Below are positions 44,236 through 53,137 of a stretch of DNA of 64,000 nt, in pieces. The translations under genes and the position numbers were made by a program. Source of the stretch: Hwanghaeella sp964350445 (lineage in GTDB: Bacteria; Pseudomonadota; Alphaproteobacteria; UBA8366; Aestuariispiraceae); NCBI GenBank assembly GCA_964350445.1, contig CAYGKA010000015.1:23135-87134 (forward strand). The letters run 5' to 3'. Within the stretch, counting starts at the first letter, position 1. Each line of letters begins with the position of its first letter. The notes below the pieces were generated by a model, which saw only the letters and a program-made list of their open reading frames with translations, did not search any database and was not told where the DNA came from.

Positions 44236-45296
44236 CAATCCACCCTCCCCATGGCAATATCGAGACTGAAGACCAGAAGGTCGTCGGCCAATGATCCAAA
44301 TTCCGCAAATTTGGGATCATTCGTCCCGCCTTCCCGCCAACGCCGGAAAAGCTGCGCGAAGACGACGGCGAGGCGGAACTGCCCCAACACCCGCTGAAAC
44401 GCGAATTCGGCAAGGTCACGGCCCGACGCCTTCGCATAGGCTTCCATCGCCTCGACCCTTGTCGGGAAACCGGGCGCTGCGGTCGGCATCTGTTTCAGCC
44501 GATGCATGACATCGGGGTCGCCCGCCTCGGTCCAATAGGCCAGCGTGACGGCCAAATCGAACAGCGGGTCGCCGCGCGTGCCCATGTCCCAATCCAGGAC
44601 GGCGACTGGCTCCAAGCTGCCGCGGTCCAAAATGACGTTGTCGAGCTTGAAGTCGTTATGGATCAGTGAGACGGCGTGATCCGCCGGTACCCGCGCCCGC
44701 AGCCAAGCGCAGATCTCGTCGACCAGCGCCGGCGTTTCCGCGCCCCAGGCCAGATGAGCGCGTTTCGACCATCCTTCGATCGTCCGCGCAAGGAACCCTT
44801 CCGGGCGCCCCAACCCGTCCAATCCGACGGCGGCGGGGTCGACGGCGTGTAAATCCGCCAGCACGTCTATCAAGCGTAGCCCTATGCGCTGCCGGTCGGC
44901 TTCCCCGATATCACACGGGACATCGCCGCCGATCACCAACCCGTCGCGATAGTCCATGATGAAGAACGGCGCGCCGAGCACGTCCGGATCGGCACAGGCA
45001 TGGCGGCAGCGCGGCGCAAGCGGGAATTCCTTCCAGAGATTGGAGAGGATGCCGCTTTCGCGTCCCATATCGTTTCCACCAGGCGGAATCGGCCCCAAGG
45101 GCGGACGTCGCAGCACCATCGGCACGCCGTCCACATGGATCAGATAGTTGAGGTTGCCGAAACCTGAGGCGAATTGCCGGGGCGGGTTGTCCGACACGTT
45201 TAACGCAAGGCCAGCCCCCGCCAGATAGGCAGCCAGACGCAGCCAATCCTGCGCCAGTTGTTCAGATTCCGCTTTCAAGGAAGGGCCGTTGCCCAT
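44235..45296 (-). CDS. APH-family phosphotransferase (acyl-CoA-metabolism associated)
   Basis: A 353-residue aminoglycoside-phosphotransferase-like kinase. Catalytic loop SLIHNDFKLDNVILD (HxDxxxxN) and metal-binding LDWDMGTRGDPLFDLA. The order phosphotransferase then acyl-CoA synthetase is typical of the group related to the kinase domain of ACAD10/ACAD11, where the kinase phosphorylates 4-hydroxyacyl-CoAs so a dehydrogenase can dispose of them. No acyl-CoA dehydrogenase lies next door here, so that pathway is only a hint. Confidence 0.88.
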   Translation of the reverse strand: MGNGPSLKAESEQLAQDWLRLAAYLAGAGLALNVSDNPPRQFASGFGNLNYLIHVDGVPMVLRRPPLGPIPPGGNDMGRESGILSNLWKEFPLAPRCRHACADPDVLGAPFFIMDYRDGLVIGGDVPCDIGEADRQRIGLRLIDVLADLHAVDPAAVGLDGLGRPEGFLARTIEGWSKRAHLAWGAETPALVDEICAWLRARVPADHAVSLIHNDFKLDNVILDRGSLEPVAVLDWDMGTRGDPLFDLAVTLAYWTEAGDPDVMHRLKQMPTAAPGFPTRVEAMEAYAKASGRDLAEFAFQRVLGQFRLAVVFAQLFRRWREGGTNDPKFAEFGSLADDLLVFSLDIAMGRVD

Positions 45297-45429
45297 GCCG
45301 CCTTTTCCATCCCCGATACGGCGCGGTTGCGCGCAATTTTGTTATCCGAAAGGGTGCATGGGTGTCGGCCCCTGTCAAAGGCAGACTGGTTACATATCTT
45401 TTTCGGCAAGGAACAAAGTCGGGGAAGAC

Positions 45430-46311
45430 ATGGAAAACGAAATGCCGAACGGGATCGATCTGATTGTCGCCCCGCGGACGGGCGATATCGGGTCCTTCGA
45501 GGTTCAACGCCTGCTACCGTCGCGGCGGCGGCGCATGGTAGGCCCCTTCATTTTCGTCGATCGGATGGGACCCGCCCTACTCGGCCCGTCCAATCCGCTG
45601 GAGGTGAAACCGCATCCCCATATCGGCCTGTCGACCGTGACCTATCTGTTCGACGGCGAGATCGTGCACCGGGACAGTTTGGGCGTGGAACAGGTCATCC
45701 GGCCGGGTGCGGTCAACCTGATGACCGCGGGCAAGGGCATTGCCCATTCCGAACGCAGCGACCCAAAGGCTTTGAAAGCAGGCATCAACCTGTTCGGCAT
45801 GCAGATCTGGATGGCCCTGCCGCACGAATTGGAGGAAACGGCGCCTTCCTTCACGCATTACCGCGCGTCGGATTTACCTGTTGTCCTGGACGGCGGCGCG
45901 GCGATCCGATTGGTGGCCGGCCGGTATCGCGGAGACGTTTCCCCGGTCGAAACGGCGACGGAAGCGATCTACGCGGATATCACGTTGCCTTGCGAAAGCC
46001 GCATCACCATCCCGGCAGAGTATGAAGAACGCGCGCTCTATCCGGTCTTCGGGTCGGTGGAGATCGCAGGGACAGCCATCGCACCGGGCAATTTGCTGAT
46101 CCTGGTGCCGGGACAGGAAATTACGGTTCGCGCCATTCAGGATGCGCGATTGATCCTTCTGGGCGGGGAAGCGATGGACAGCCCCAGACACATCTGGTGG
46201 AACTTCGTTTCCTCCAGCCGGGAGCGGATTGAACAGGCCAAGGAGGACTGGAAAAACGACCGTTTCCCAAAAGTGCCCGGCGATGACGCATTCGTGCCGC
46301 TGCCGGAATAG
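45430..46311 (+). CDS. Pirin-family cupin protein
   Basis: A 293-residue bicupin of the pirin family, starting at ATG 45430 after GGGGAAG; the open frame further upstream overlaps the divergent kinase gene and is not coding. N-terminal cupin: GPFIFVDRMGPA, the metal motif HPHIGLSTVTYLFDGE with the following VNLMTAGKGIAHSER, and a second cupin with a C-terminal tail ending in WWNFVSSSRERIEQA, typical of pirins. Some pirins oxidise quercetin or modulate enzymes; function in this organism is not known. Confidence 0.9.
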   Translation: MENEMPNGIDLIVAPRTGDIGSFEVQRLLPSRRRRMVGPFIFVDRMGPALLGPSNPLEVKPHPHIGLSTVTYLFDGEIVHRDSLGVEQVIRPGAVNLMTAGKGIAHSERSDPKALKAGINLFGMQIWMALPHELEETAPSFTHYRASDLPVVLDGGAAIRLVAGRYRGDVSPVETATEAIYADITLPCESRITIPAEYEERALYPVFGSVEIAGTAIAPGNLLILVPGQEITVRAIQDARLILLGGEAMDSPRHIWWNFVSSSRERIEQAKEDWKNDRFPKVPGDDAFVPLPE

Positions 46312-46321
46312 AACCCGACCG

Positions 46322-46759
46322 TCACTCTCGTTTTCCCAGGTCCTTCAATACATCCTCAATCAGGGGGATCGCAGCCTTGTCCAATTCCAGCCAGGCCGTT
46401 GCCTCGTCGAGTGTCGGAAACAGGACGAGCGCCTCTTTCTCAAACATTTCCGCGACCGCGCCGTACAGTTTCGAGACGCCGGAATTGGCGTCGGATCCCT
46501 GGATGACAGCGGTCCGCATTGGCCGTGTCGACGGCCCTATTTGTTCCGCAACCCACGCAGCCACGCGCTTGATTGTCGAAAGCTGAATGTCGAACACCTG
46601 CATGGGTCTGGTATCGCATAACTCATCCATGCCCGGCCGATAGTCCGGTTGGGTGAAGATTGTCTGATAGGTTTCGAGATAGTCCTCGCCGGACACGACC
46701 CCGTGATAGGCGGTGACGATCAGTCGCAACTCAGGAATAATTCGGAACCGGACAGTCAC
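46322..46759 (-). CDS. SpoIIAA/STAS-like small protein of unknown function
   Basis: A 145-residue soluble protein. GTG 46759 is chosen as start because the ribosome site GGAGG lies six bases before it; the TTG further upstream (46780) has nothing comparable. Sequence pattern (VRFRIIPELRLIVTAYHGVV, then alternating strands and a long helix AWVAEQIGPSTRPMRTAVI) resembles the small mixed alpha/beta domains near the SpoIIAA-like/STAS group, but no diagnostic motif is seen. It lies convergent to the pirin gene (10 bases) and upstream is the end of the LysR gene. Confidence 0.7.
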   Translation of the reverse strand: MTVRFRIIPELRLIVTAYHGVVSGEDYLETYQTIFTQPDYRPGMDELCDTRPMQVFDIQLSTIKRVAAWVAEQIGPSTRPMRTAVIQGSDANSGVSKLYGAVAEMFEKEALVLFPTLDEATAWLELDKAAIPLIEDVLKDLGKRE

Positions 46760-46797
46760 TTTGTCCTCCAGGCACAGCAAGATTAATCAAATTAAAA

Positions 46798-47688
46798 CTA
46801 CACCGCGCCGCTGTCCGATGCCAATTGGTTCACGAGGCGTTTCGTCACCGGATTGTCGATCCCCGCACTCGGCCATACTGCGTGCACCGGCATGCTGTCC
46901 AATGCCCAGTCGGGGAGGAGTTGGACGAGGGCACCCGACGTCACCGCTCCAGACACATAGTGGGCCGGCGGCGAAGAAACCGCGGCCCCTTGAACGGTCA
47001 GGTCCACCATAGCTTCGATACTGTTCACGGTGAGCATACCGGCCTGTTTCACCATGATTTCCTTGCCATCCGCGCCGGTGAATTTCCGGCTGGGGTCAAG
47101 CTTGGCGAATTTTATCCACGGAACGTCGTGAAGATCTTCGGGAGACTTGATCCTCCGGTGCGTGCGTAAAAAACCGGGCGCACAGACGAGCATGCGCGGC
47201 ATGTTCCAGATCAGCCGGCATTTCAGGGCCGAATCCACCATTCGGCCGGCCCGCAAAGCGAGGTCGAAGCGGTCACCGACCAAGTCCTCCATCCGGTCCG
47301 CATAGACGAGGTCCAGATGCACATTGGGGTTCTCCGCATGGAACCGCACGATGGTCTTCGTCAGGAACGAATGCGCCAGGGAGGATGTAATCGCTATCTT
47401 CAGCCGCCCGCTCAATCCCGCTTCGATCTGCCTTGCGGCTTGGAACCCTGCCGCCGCGGCGTCCACCATGACAAGCGCCGCGTTGAACAGTTCCGCGCCC
47501 GCTTCCGTCAGCGCTATCTTTCGGGTTGAGCGGTAGAGCAGCGCAGTGCCGAGTTCCTTCTCAAGCGCCTTCACGTGATAACTCGCCGCGGACGGCGTCA
47601 TGCCAAGCGACCGCGCGGCCTCGCGAAAGCCGCCGGCGCGCACGACGTCGGCAAATATGGAAAGGGATTTCAGTCGGTCGGGACTCAT
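46798..47688 (-). CDS. LysR-family transcriptional regulator
   Basis: A 296-residue LysR regulator from ATG 47688 (GTG 47700 is the alternative). N-terminal helix-turn-helix FREAARSLGMTPSAASYHVK, followed by the typical linker helix and a two-lobed effector domain (IAITSSLAHSFLTKTIVRFH). It is divergent from the LysE-type exporter gene across 99 bases, so it most likely controls that exporter, as LysG controls LysE. Confidence 0.92.
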   Translation of the reverse strand: MSPDRLKSLSIFADVVRAGGFREAARSLGMTPSAASYHVKALEKELGTALLYRSTRKIALTEAGAELFNAALVMVDAAAAGFQAARQIEAGLSGRLKIAITSSLAHSFLTKTIVRFHAENPNVHLDLVYADRMEDLVGDRFDLALRAGRMVDSALKCRLIWNMPRMLVCAPGFLRTHRRIKSPEDLHDVPWIKFAKLDPSRKFTGADGKEIMVKQAGMLTVNSIEAMVDLTVQGAAVSSPPAHYVSGAVTSGALVQLLPDWALDSMPVHAVWPSAGIDNPVTKRLVNQLASDSGAV

Positions 47689-47787
47689 TGTTGAATTCAC
47701 TTATACAATCTGTCTGATTATTTCACTCTACTGCGGTCATGCTTGGGTGACTAGATTGGGGCAAATCGATCAATAGAAGGTCTCTCC

Positions 47788-48384
47788 ATGCCGCCGATCC
47801 TCGCCATGTGCGCCTTTGCGCTGACGCTTTCCATATCGCCGGGCCCGGTAAATGTGTTGACCCTCTCAACCGGGTTGAACCACGGCGCACGCCGGGCCCT
47901 GCCGCTTGTCGGCGGCGCAACGGTCAGTTTCACCCTGCTGTTGCTGGCGATCGGGTTGGGACTCGGGGCCGTGGCCGAAAGTCTCGGCCGGGCCTTCGAC
48001 CTGCTCGCCGTCGCTGGCGCGGGTTTGATCGCTTGGTTCGGGTACAAGCTTGCTATGTCGACAGACAGCCTGACGACGGAAGCCGCGCCGATCCCCACCT
48101 TCTGGCACGGCGTCATGCTGCAGGTGTTGAACCCCAAGGCCTGGGGTGCCTGCATCGCCGCCATCGCCATTTTCGAATTGCAGAACGCGCCTGCGGATCT
48201 CGCGATTTTCGTCTGCCTCTACGGTGTGATCTGCTTTATCGGGATCGGCAGTTGGGCCCTTTTCGGTGCGCAGGTGAAGCGCTTCCTGACCTCAGCCAAG
48301 CGACTGCGTGTTTTCAACATCGCCCTCGGTCTGACGTTGATCGTGCTGGCCATCGGGCTGCTATGGCGGACCCTGCTGACGTAA
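47788..48384 (+). CDS. LysE-family exporter
   Basis: A 198-residue inner-membrane protein with about six hydrophobic helices. It has the family N-terminus SISPGPVNVLTLSTGLNHG and the motif MLQVLNPKAW in the middle, both typical of LysE/RhtB translocators for amino acids. The divergent LysR gene is the likely regulator. It is followed by a strong bidirectional terminator at 48385-48412. Confidence 0.9.
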   Translation: MPPILAMCAFALTLSISPGPVNVLTLSTGLNHGARRALPLVGGATVSFTLLLLAIGLGLGAVAESLGRAFDLLAVAGAGLIAWFGYKLAMSTDSLTTEAAPIPTFWHGVMLQVLNPKAWGACIAAIAIFELQNAPADLAIFVCLYGVICFIGIGSWALFGAQVKRFLTSAKRLRVFNIALGLTLIVLAIGLLWRTLLT

Positions 48385-48412
48385 AAAGGGCGGGTCCGAA
48401 GATCCGCCCTTT
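48385..48412. terminator. Bidirectional intrinsic terminator between convergent genes
   Basis: A nine-base-pair perfect stem AAAGGGCGG / CCGCCCTTT, extended by three more pairs to leave a CGAA loop. On the minus strand it is followed by a TTTTT run, so it terminates the aldehyde dehydrogenase; on the plus strand it follows lysE directly with a shorter T run (CTTTC). Confidence 0.88.
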
Positions 48413-48435
48413 CACACTCGGCAAGTCGTGTCGGC

Positions 48436-49869
48436 TTACCAGCCGCTGACAGTCTTTACTTCCAGATAGTCTTCCAGGCCCCAGACGCCGCCTTCACGGC
48501 CGTTGCCCGACATCTTGTAACCGCCGAAGGCGCTGCCGAAGGGTTGGCCCCCTCCATTGATGTGGACCATTCCGGCCCGCAATTTACGCGAAATGCGGTG
48601 GGCGCGTTCTTGGTCGCCGGTTTGCAGATAGGCGGCCAGGCCATAGGGCGTGTCGTTGGCGACCGCGATGGCTTCTTCTTCATCCGCGACCGGGATCATG
48701 GCCAGGACCGGGCCGAAGATTTCTTCCCGCGCGATGGTCATGTCGTTGTTGACGTCTGTGAAAATCGTCGGGCGGACATAGTAGCCGCGGTTGAACCCTT
48801 CCGGACGGCCGGTGCCGCCTGCGGCAAGCGTCGCGCCTTCGTCGATGCCCTTCTGAATCAGGTCCTGGACCTTGTCGAACTGCATCTGAGAGACGAGCGG
48901 GCCGATATGGCGGCCTTCTTCCGCCGGATTGCCGACCGTGGCTTTCCCAGCGGTCGCGACCGCGATTTCGACCGCCTGGTCATAGACCGAGCGTTCGACG
49001 ATCATCCGGGTCGGCGCGTTGCAGGACTGCCCGGTGTTGTTGAAGCAATGGATCACGCCGCGCTTCACAGCCTTTTCCAGATCGGCGTCGGCCAGCACGA
49101 TGTTCGGCGACTTGCCGCCCAGTTCCAGCGTCACGCGTTTGACCGTATCGGCCGCCGCCTTGGCAACGGCGGTGCCCGCGCGGGTGGAGCCCGTAAAGGA
49201 CATCATGTCCACGTCCGGATGCGCGGAAAGCGCGGCGCCGACAGACGGCCCGTCACCGTTCACCAGGTTGAACACGCCTTTCGGGAAGCCGGCCTCGTCC
49301 ATCATTTCCGCGAAGAGGAGCGAAGACATCGGCGCGATTTCGGACGGCTTCAAAACAACGGTGCAGCCGGCAGCGACCGCCGGAACGACCTTCAGCGTCA
49401 CCTGGTTCATCGGCCAGTTCCATGGCGTGATCAAGCCGCAGACGCCGATCGGTTCGTAGACGATATGCTCTTCCGGCACGTCCGGTTTGAAGTCGCGTTC
49501 GAAGGTAAAGTTTTCGAGCGTTTCGATGAAGGCTTTGATATGGCCATAACCGGCACCGACCTGCGACGCACCGGACATGGAGATCGGCGCGCCCATCTCG
49601 TTGGAGATCGCCTCCGCCATCTCGTTCCAGCGCTTCTTGTAGACGTCCTTCAGCTTGTTGAGGCAGACCAGACGCTCTTCCTTGGTGGACCAGCCCCAGG
49701 TTTGAAACGCGGCCTTGGCGGCGGCGACGGCCTTGTCCACATCGGCGCTCGAGCCCAGCGAAATCTTCGCGAAGGCCTGTTCGTTGGCCGGATTGATGAC
49801 ATCCATCTCGTTCGGCGTTACGGGCGCCACCCAAGCGCCGTTGATGTAGAAATCGGTCTTGCGTTCCAT
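48436..49869 (-). CDS. NAD(P)-dependent aldehyde dehydrogenase
   Basis: A 477-residue aldehyde dehydrogenase starting MERKTDFYING at ATG 49869. General-base Glu249 (LELGGKSPN) and nucleophile Cys283 (NTGQSCNAPTRM), with the NAD-binding ITPWNWPMNQ motif, are all present. The substrate class is unclear; sequence is closest to broad-specificity ALDHs. It is monocistronic, ended by the terminator at 48385-48412. The 263 bases between it and the hemerythrin gene show nothing else recognisable. Confidence 0.94.
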   Translation of the reverse strand: MERKTDFYINGAWVAPVTPNEMDVINPANEQAFAKISLGSSADVDKAVAAAKAAFQTWGWSTKEERLVCLNKLKDVYKKRWNEMAEAISNEMGAPISMSGASQVGAGYGHIKAFIETLENFTFERDFKPDVPEEHIVYEPIGVCGLITPWNWPMNQVTLKVVPAVAAGCTVVLKPSEIAPMSSLLFAEMMDEAGFPKGVFNLVNGDGPSVGAALSAHPDVDMMSFTGSTRAGTAVAKAAADTVKRVTLELGGKSPNIVLADADLEKAVKRGVIHCFNNTGQSCNAPTRMIVERSVYDQAVEIAVATAGKATVGNPAEEGRHIGPLVSQMQFDKVQDLIQKGIDEGATLAAGGTGRPEGFNRGYYVRPTIFTDVNNDMTIAREEIFGPVLAMIPVADEEEAIAVANDTPYGLAAYLQTGDQERAHRISRKLRAGMVHINGGGQPFGSAFGGYKMSGNGREGGVWGLEDYLEVKTVSGW

Positions 49870-50132
49870 TGCTGTGCCTTTCCGAAAGGCCGCCATGCGG
49901 CTTTCGCTGATTGAGGTTTCTTGGGCTGTCGGCCTGGCCGCGCCGTCGTCATCCACGGTCGCGGATCGGTGTTCGGCGCGCGGCGCTATTCCCTTGGGGA
50001 GAGTTGATCGCCGACCTTGCAAGTCTTGTCAAACCCGGGATCGCGGGGCGGGCGGCCGGATATCGATACCGCGCGCAGGACAAAGTGTATCAAATCAATA
50101 GCGCGGCCAGATGAGCTGGTTGGTCCGGTCCC

Positions 50133-50597
50133 TCACCGTCCCGCAGCGGAAAATTCCCGCGCCGCGCGATGGGCGGCGCTGTTTCCGCTGAGGAACGGTT
50201 TGTAGGCCATATCCTCGACCATGATGTGGTTGATCAGCCAATCGCGCAGATACAGCACCAGATCTTCCAGAATCTCTTCATCGCCACCGGCTTCGAAACG
50301 GGCCGCCATATCGGTCATCTCCTCGATGAAATCGACATGTTGCGGGTGATGCGCTTCCAGGCCCGGGTAGTCGGCAGCGCGCATCGCATGTTCCTCGCGC
50401 GCGAAGTGTACACGCATGAACTGACTCAGCGCGCGGAACCCAAGGGTCAGCGCCACGCGCGTCTCCGCCGCGTCATGCAACGCCTCGCCCAGGCGGTTCA
50501 GGATGGAAATCAGCCCCTTGTGATCGTCATCCAACTGCGCGACGCCGACCGACATCTCTTCTTTCCAGACGATGGTTTTCCAACCCCGATCCAACAT
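50133..50597 (-). CDS. Bacteriohemerythrin
   Basis: A 154-residue hemerythrin domain from ATG 50597. The diiron ligands are present in the usual order: His26 in LDDDHKGL, His64 and Glu68 in HFAREEH, the third pair in HHPQHVDF, and His124 with Asp129 in NHIMVEDMAYKPF. The N-terminal VWKEEMSVGV is typical. It would bind oxygen, delivering or sensing it. No signal or methyl-accepting domain is attached, so it is the soluble type. It lies behind the glycosyltransferase gene on the same strand, 150 bases apart. Confidence 0.95.
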   Translation of the reverse strand: MLDRGWKTIVWKEEMSVGVAQLDDDHKGLISILNRLGEALHDAAETRVALTLGFRALSQFMRVHFAREEHAMRAADYPGLEAHHPQHVDFIEEMTDMAARFEAGGDEEILEDLVLYLRDWLINHIMVEDMAYKPFLSGNSAAHRAAREFSAAGR

Positions 50598-50748
50598 CCG
50601 GCTTTCCCTTTCCAATTTGATCTTCGGCCCGCAGGATTGCAAACCGAGCCCCGTCACGCCTTGACCGACATCAAAGAAATCATGTTCCAAAACGGCGTGT
50701 AAAACCGGGTTCTTGACGTTCGCACGAGGCGGAACCGGGCCGGTTCCC

Positions 50749-51792
50749 TCACCAGGCGTGCCTCGCCGGGGCGTTTTTCATCCAAGCGTGCAACTGGCAG
50801 ACGAGTTGCGCGGTGACCCAATTTGGATCCAACTCGGCCCGCCGCGACCGTGCGATGGCCCGGGCGGAAAGATCGTCCCAGAGCGCCGTTTCCGTCATCA
50901 CCTCGACCAGCTTTTTCGACCAGGCCTCGACATCGTCCGGGGGCAAGAGAATGCCGCCGTCCCCGACAGATTCCGGCAATCCGCCATGGTCGCTGGCGAT
51001 CACGGGGATGCCGCTGATTTGCGCCTCCGAAACGACACGGCCCCAGGCTTCCTGCCAACGGCTTGGCACCAGGAGAACCCGTGTCCGCGCATAGACCGGA
51101 CGCATATCGTCCACACGGGGCTGCCAATGGATATTGCCCGCCGCGGCGGCCCGCCGAAGCAGGGCGGCCTTTTGTCGGTCCGACAGTTTCCAGCCTTCAA
51201 CGAACAGAAACGACAGGTCGCGATGCCGCTCTGCCAGCGCCAAGACCATTGCCAACCCCTTCTCGGCAACGGGATTGACGAAAGTGACCAACCGGCCAGG
51301 CACGGGCACCGCATATCGTTCCCGCGGAAAAATGTTCGGCAGATAGTCGGCCTCCACACCGATGCGGGCCCGCAACTCTTCGGCGATGAAGCGGGAGCAG
51401 GACAAGACGCCGAGCGGGGCGACAGAGGCCGCCTTCCGGGCCTCCCGCAAAAGTTCGAAGTTCAAGTCGCGTTGATAAACGACGACGGGAATCCCGTGGC
51501 GTTCAAACGTGCGGAAGAGATCTACCGTGGCCCGGCCTGACAGTATCGCCAGGTCCGGTGAAAATGCCGCGACGGTCCCCTCAAGCGCGCCCCCCGGGTC
51601 GGCCGCCCGATCAATGGTATAGCGGTATTGATCAGCCTCCGCGGCACCATCGCTGTTATCCGCCCTGCCGCACAGAACATGAACCGTCGCGCCGCTTTCC
51701 GCCAATTTCCCGGCGAGAAGATGGGTGCTGACGGACGCGCCGTTCGACCGCTGTGGATAGCCGGGCCTGATTCCTGCGAACAGTAGTCGCAT
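50749..51792 (-). CDS. Glycosyltransferase family 4 protein
   Basis: A 347-residue GT4 (GT-B fold) glycosyltransferase. N-terminal Rossmann pattern MRLLFAGIRPGYP then GASVSTHLLAGKLAESG; acceptor/donor region PSRWQEAWGRVVSEAQISG and GIPVIASDHGGLPESVGDGG, the conserved donor-binding site. It probably transfers a sugar to a glycan or lipid; none is predictable. Only 25 bases separate it from the dctM stop, so it is probably cotranscribed with the TRAP genes, an unexpected partner. Confidence 0.88.
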   Translation of the reverse strand: MRLLFAGIRPGYPQRSNGASVSTHLLAGKLAESGATVHVLCGRADNSDGAAEADQYRYTIDRAADPGGALEGTVAAFSPDLAILSGRATVDLFRTFERHGIPVVVYQRDLNFELLREARKAASVAPLGVLSCSRFIAEELRARIGVEADYLPNIFPRERYAVPVPGRLVTFVNPVAEKGLAMVLALAERHRDLSFLFVEGWKLSDRQKAALLRRAAAAGNIHWQPRVDDMRPVYARTRVLLVPSRWQEAWGRVVSEAQISGIPVIASDHGGLPESVGDGGILLPPDDVEAWSKKLVEVMTETALWDDLSARAIARSRRAELDPNWVTAQLVCQLHAWMKNAPARHAW

Positions 51793-51817
51793 CTGTTCCG
51801 CGCCGTCCCTTTCGCAG

Positions 51818-53137
51818 TCAGACCGGCGGCCCGAGCACCATTTCCGGAAGCCCCGTCGCCAAGCCCGGGAACAGGCACAGGATAAGGATGGCCAGCACCA
51901 TGCAGAGAACGTAGGGCATGGAGCCGAGCAGAATCGTCTTCAACGGAATGTCGGGCGCTATGCCGTTGATGACGTATAGGTTCAGCCCCACGGGCGGGGA
52001 AATCAGCCCGATTTCCATGTTGATCGTCAGGACCACCGCGAACCAATAGGGGTCGAACCCGGCCGAAGTCACGATGGGCAGCAGAATCGGCGCGGACATC
52101 AGAATGACCGCGACCGGCGGCAGGAAGAACCCCGCGATCAACAGGAAGATGTTGATGCAGATCATCAGGACCCAGCGGTTCACATCCAGCGTGCCGATCC
52201 ATTCGGCGATCGACTGGGTGATGAACAAGCTGGAGAGCATGTAGGAGAACACCCCCGCCGCGGCGATGATGAACAGGATCATGACGCTTTCGCGGGTCGA
52301 ATCGCGCAGCACGACCCATAGGGACTGAACGTTCCACAGGCGGTAGATCACGATCGCGACGCCCATGCATAACAACGCACCGACGGCCGCCGTCTCCGAC
52401 GGGGTCGCATAGCCGCCATACATGGCGATCAAGACACCCAGGATGATCCCCAGGAATGGCAATACACGCGGCAGGATCGACAGCTTCTGCGCCAACGTAT
52501 AGGTCCCGGACCGCATCAATGTTTCGGCCGATCCATGGCGCCAGGTGCTGTAGATCGACCATGCCATGAACAGGCTGACAAGCAGTATACCGGGCACGAC
52601 GCCGGCCAGGAACAACCGGCCGATCGACGTTTCGGTCGAGATCCCGTAGACGATCATGGTGACCGACGGCGGAATGAGGATGCCGAGCGTTCCGCCCGCG
52701 GCGATGGACCCCGCGGCCACGCCGTCAGGGTATCCGCGCTTGCGCATTTCCGGAATGCCCATCTTGCCGATCGCGGCGCAGGTCGCCGGCGAGGAGCCGG
52801 ACATGGCCGCGAACAGCGCACAGGCGCCCAGGTTGGAAATGACCAGCCCGCCCGGCACGCGCGTCAACCAACGGTCGAGCGCTTCATACAGATCGGCGCC
52901 CGCGCGCGTGGAGGCGATCGACGCCCCCATGATGATGAACATCGGGATCGACAGCAGTGCGAAATTGTCGAGCTTGCCGAAGAAGATCTCCGGCATCAGT
53001 TCAAGCGACCGGAAGCCGTCGAAAATCAGCAGGAAACCGGCGGCGACGATCAGCAATCCGTTCGCGACAGAAACACCGGAAAACAGAACGAGGACCGTGA
53101 CGACCGCGACCGTCGCACCAAGAAGCAAAGGGTCCAT
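51818..53137 (-). CDS. dctM: TRAP transporter large membrane subunit (DctM)
   Basis: A 439-residue permease with about twelve membrane helices, starting MDPLLLGATVAVVTVLVLF from ATG 53137, one base overlapping the dctQ stop (TGATG). Internal signatures of DctM include GPLxxxP-like segments: GGTLGILIPPSVTMIVYGIS and GASIASTRAGADLYEALDRW. The upstream open frame up to 53608 overlaps dctQ and is not coding. It moves solute with a sodium gradient together with dctQ and the binding protein dctP. Confidence 0.94.
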   Translation of the reverse strand: MDPLLLGATVAVVTVLVLFSGVSVANGLLIVAAGFLLIFDGFRSLELMPEIFFGKLDNFALLSIPMFIIMGASIASTRAGADLYEALDRWLTRVPGGLVISNLGACALFAAMSGSSPATCAAIGKMGIPEMRKRGYPDGVAAGSIAAGGTLGILIPPSVTMIVYGISTETSIGRLFLAGVVPGILLVSLFMAWSIYSTWRHGSAETLMRSGTYTLAQKLSILPRVLPFLGIILGVLIAMYGGYATPSETAAVGALLCMGVAIVIYRLWNVQSLWVVLRDSTRESVMILFIIAAAGVFSYMLSSLFITQSIAEWIGTLDVNRWVLMICINIFLLIAGFFLPPVAVILMSAPILLPIVTSAGFDPYWFAVVLTINMEIGLISPPVGLNLYVINGIAPDIPLKTILLGSMPYVLCMVLAILILCLFPGLATGLPEMVLGPPV

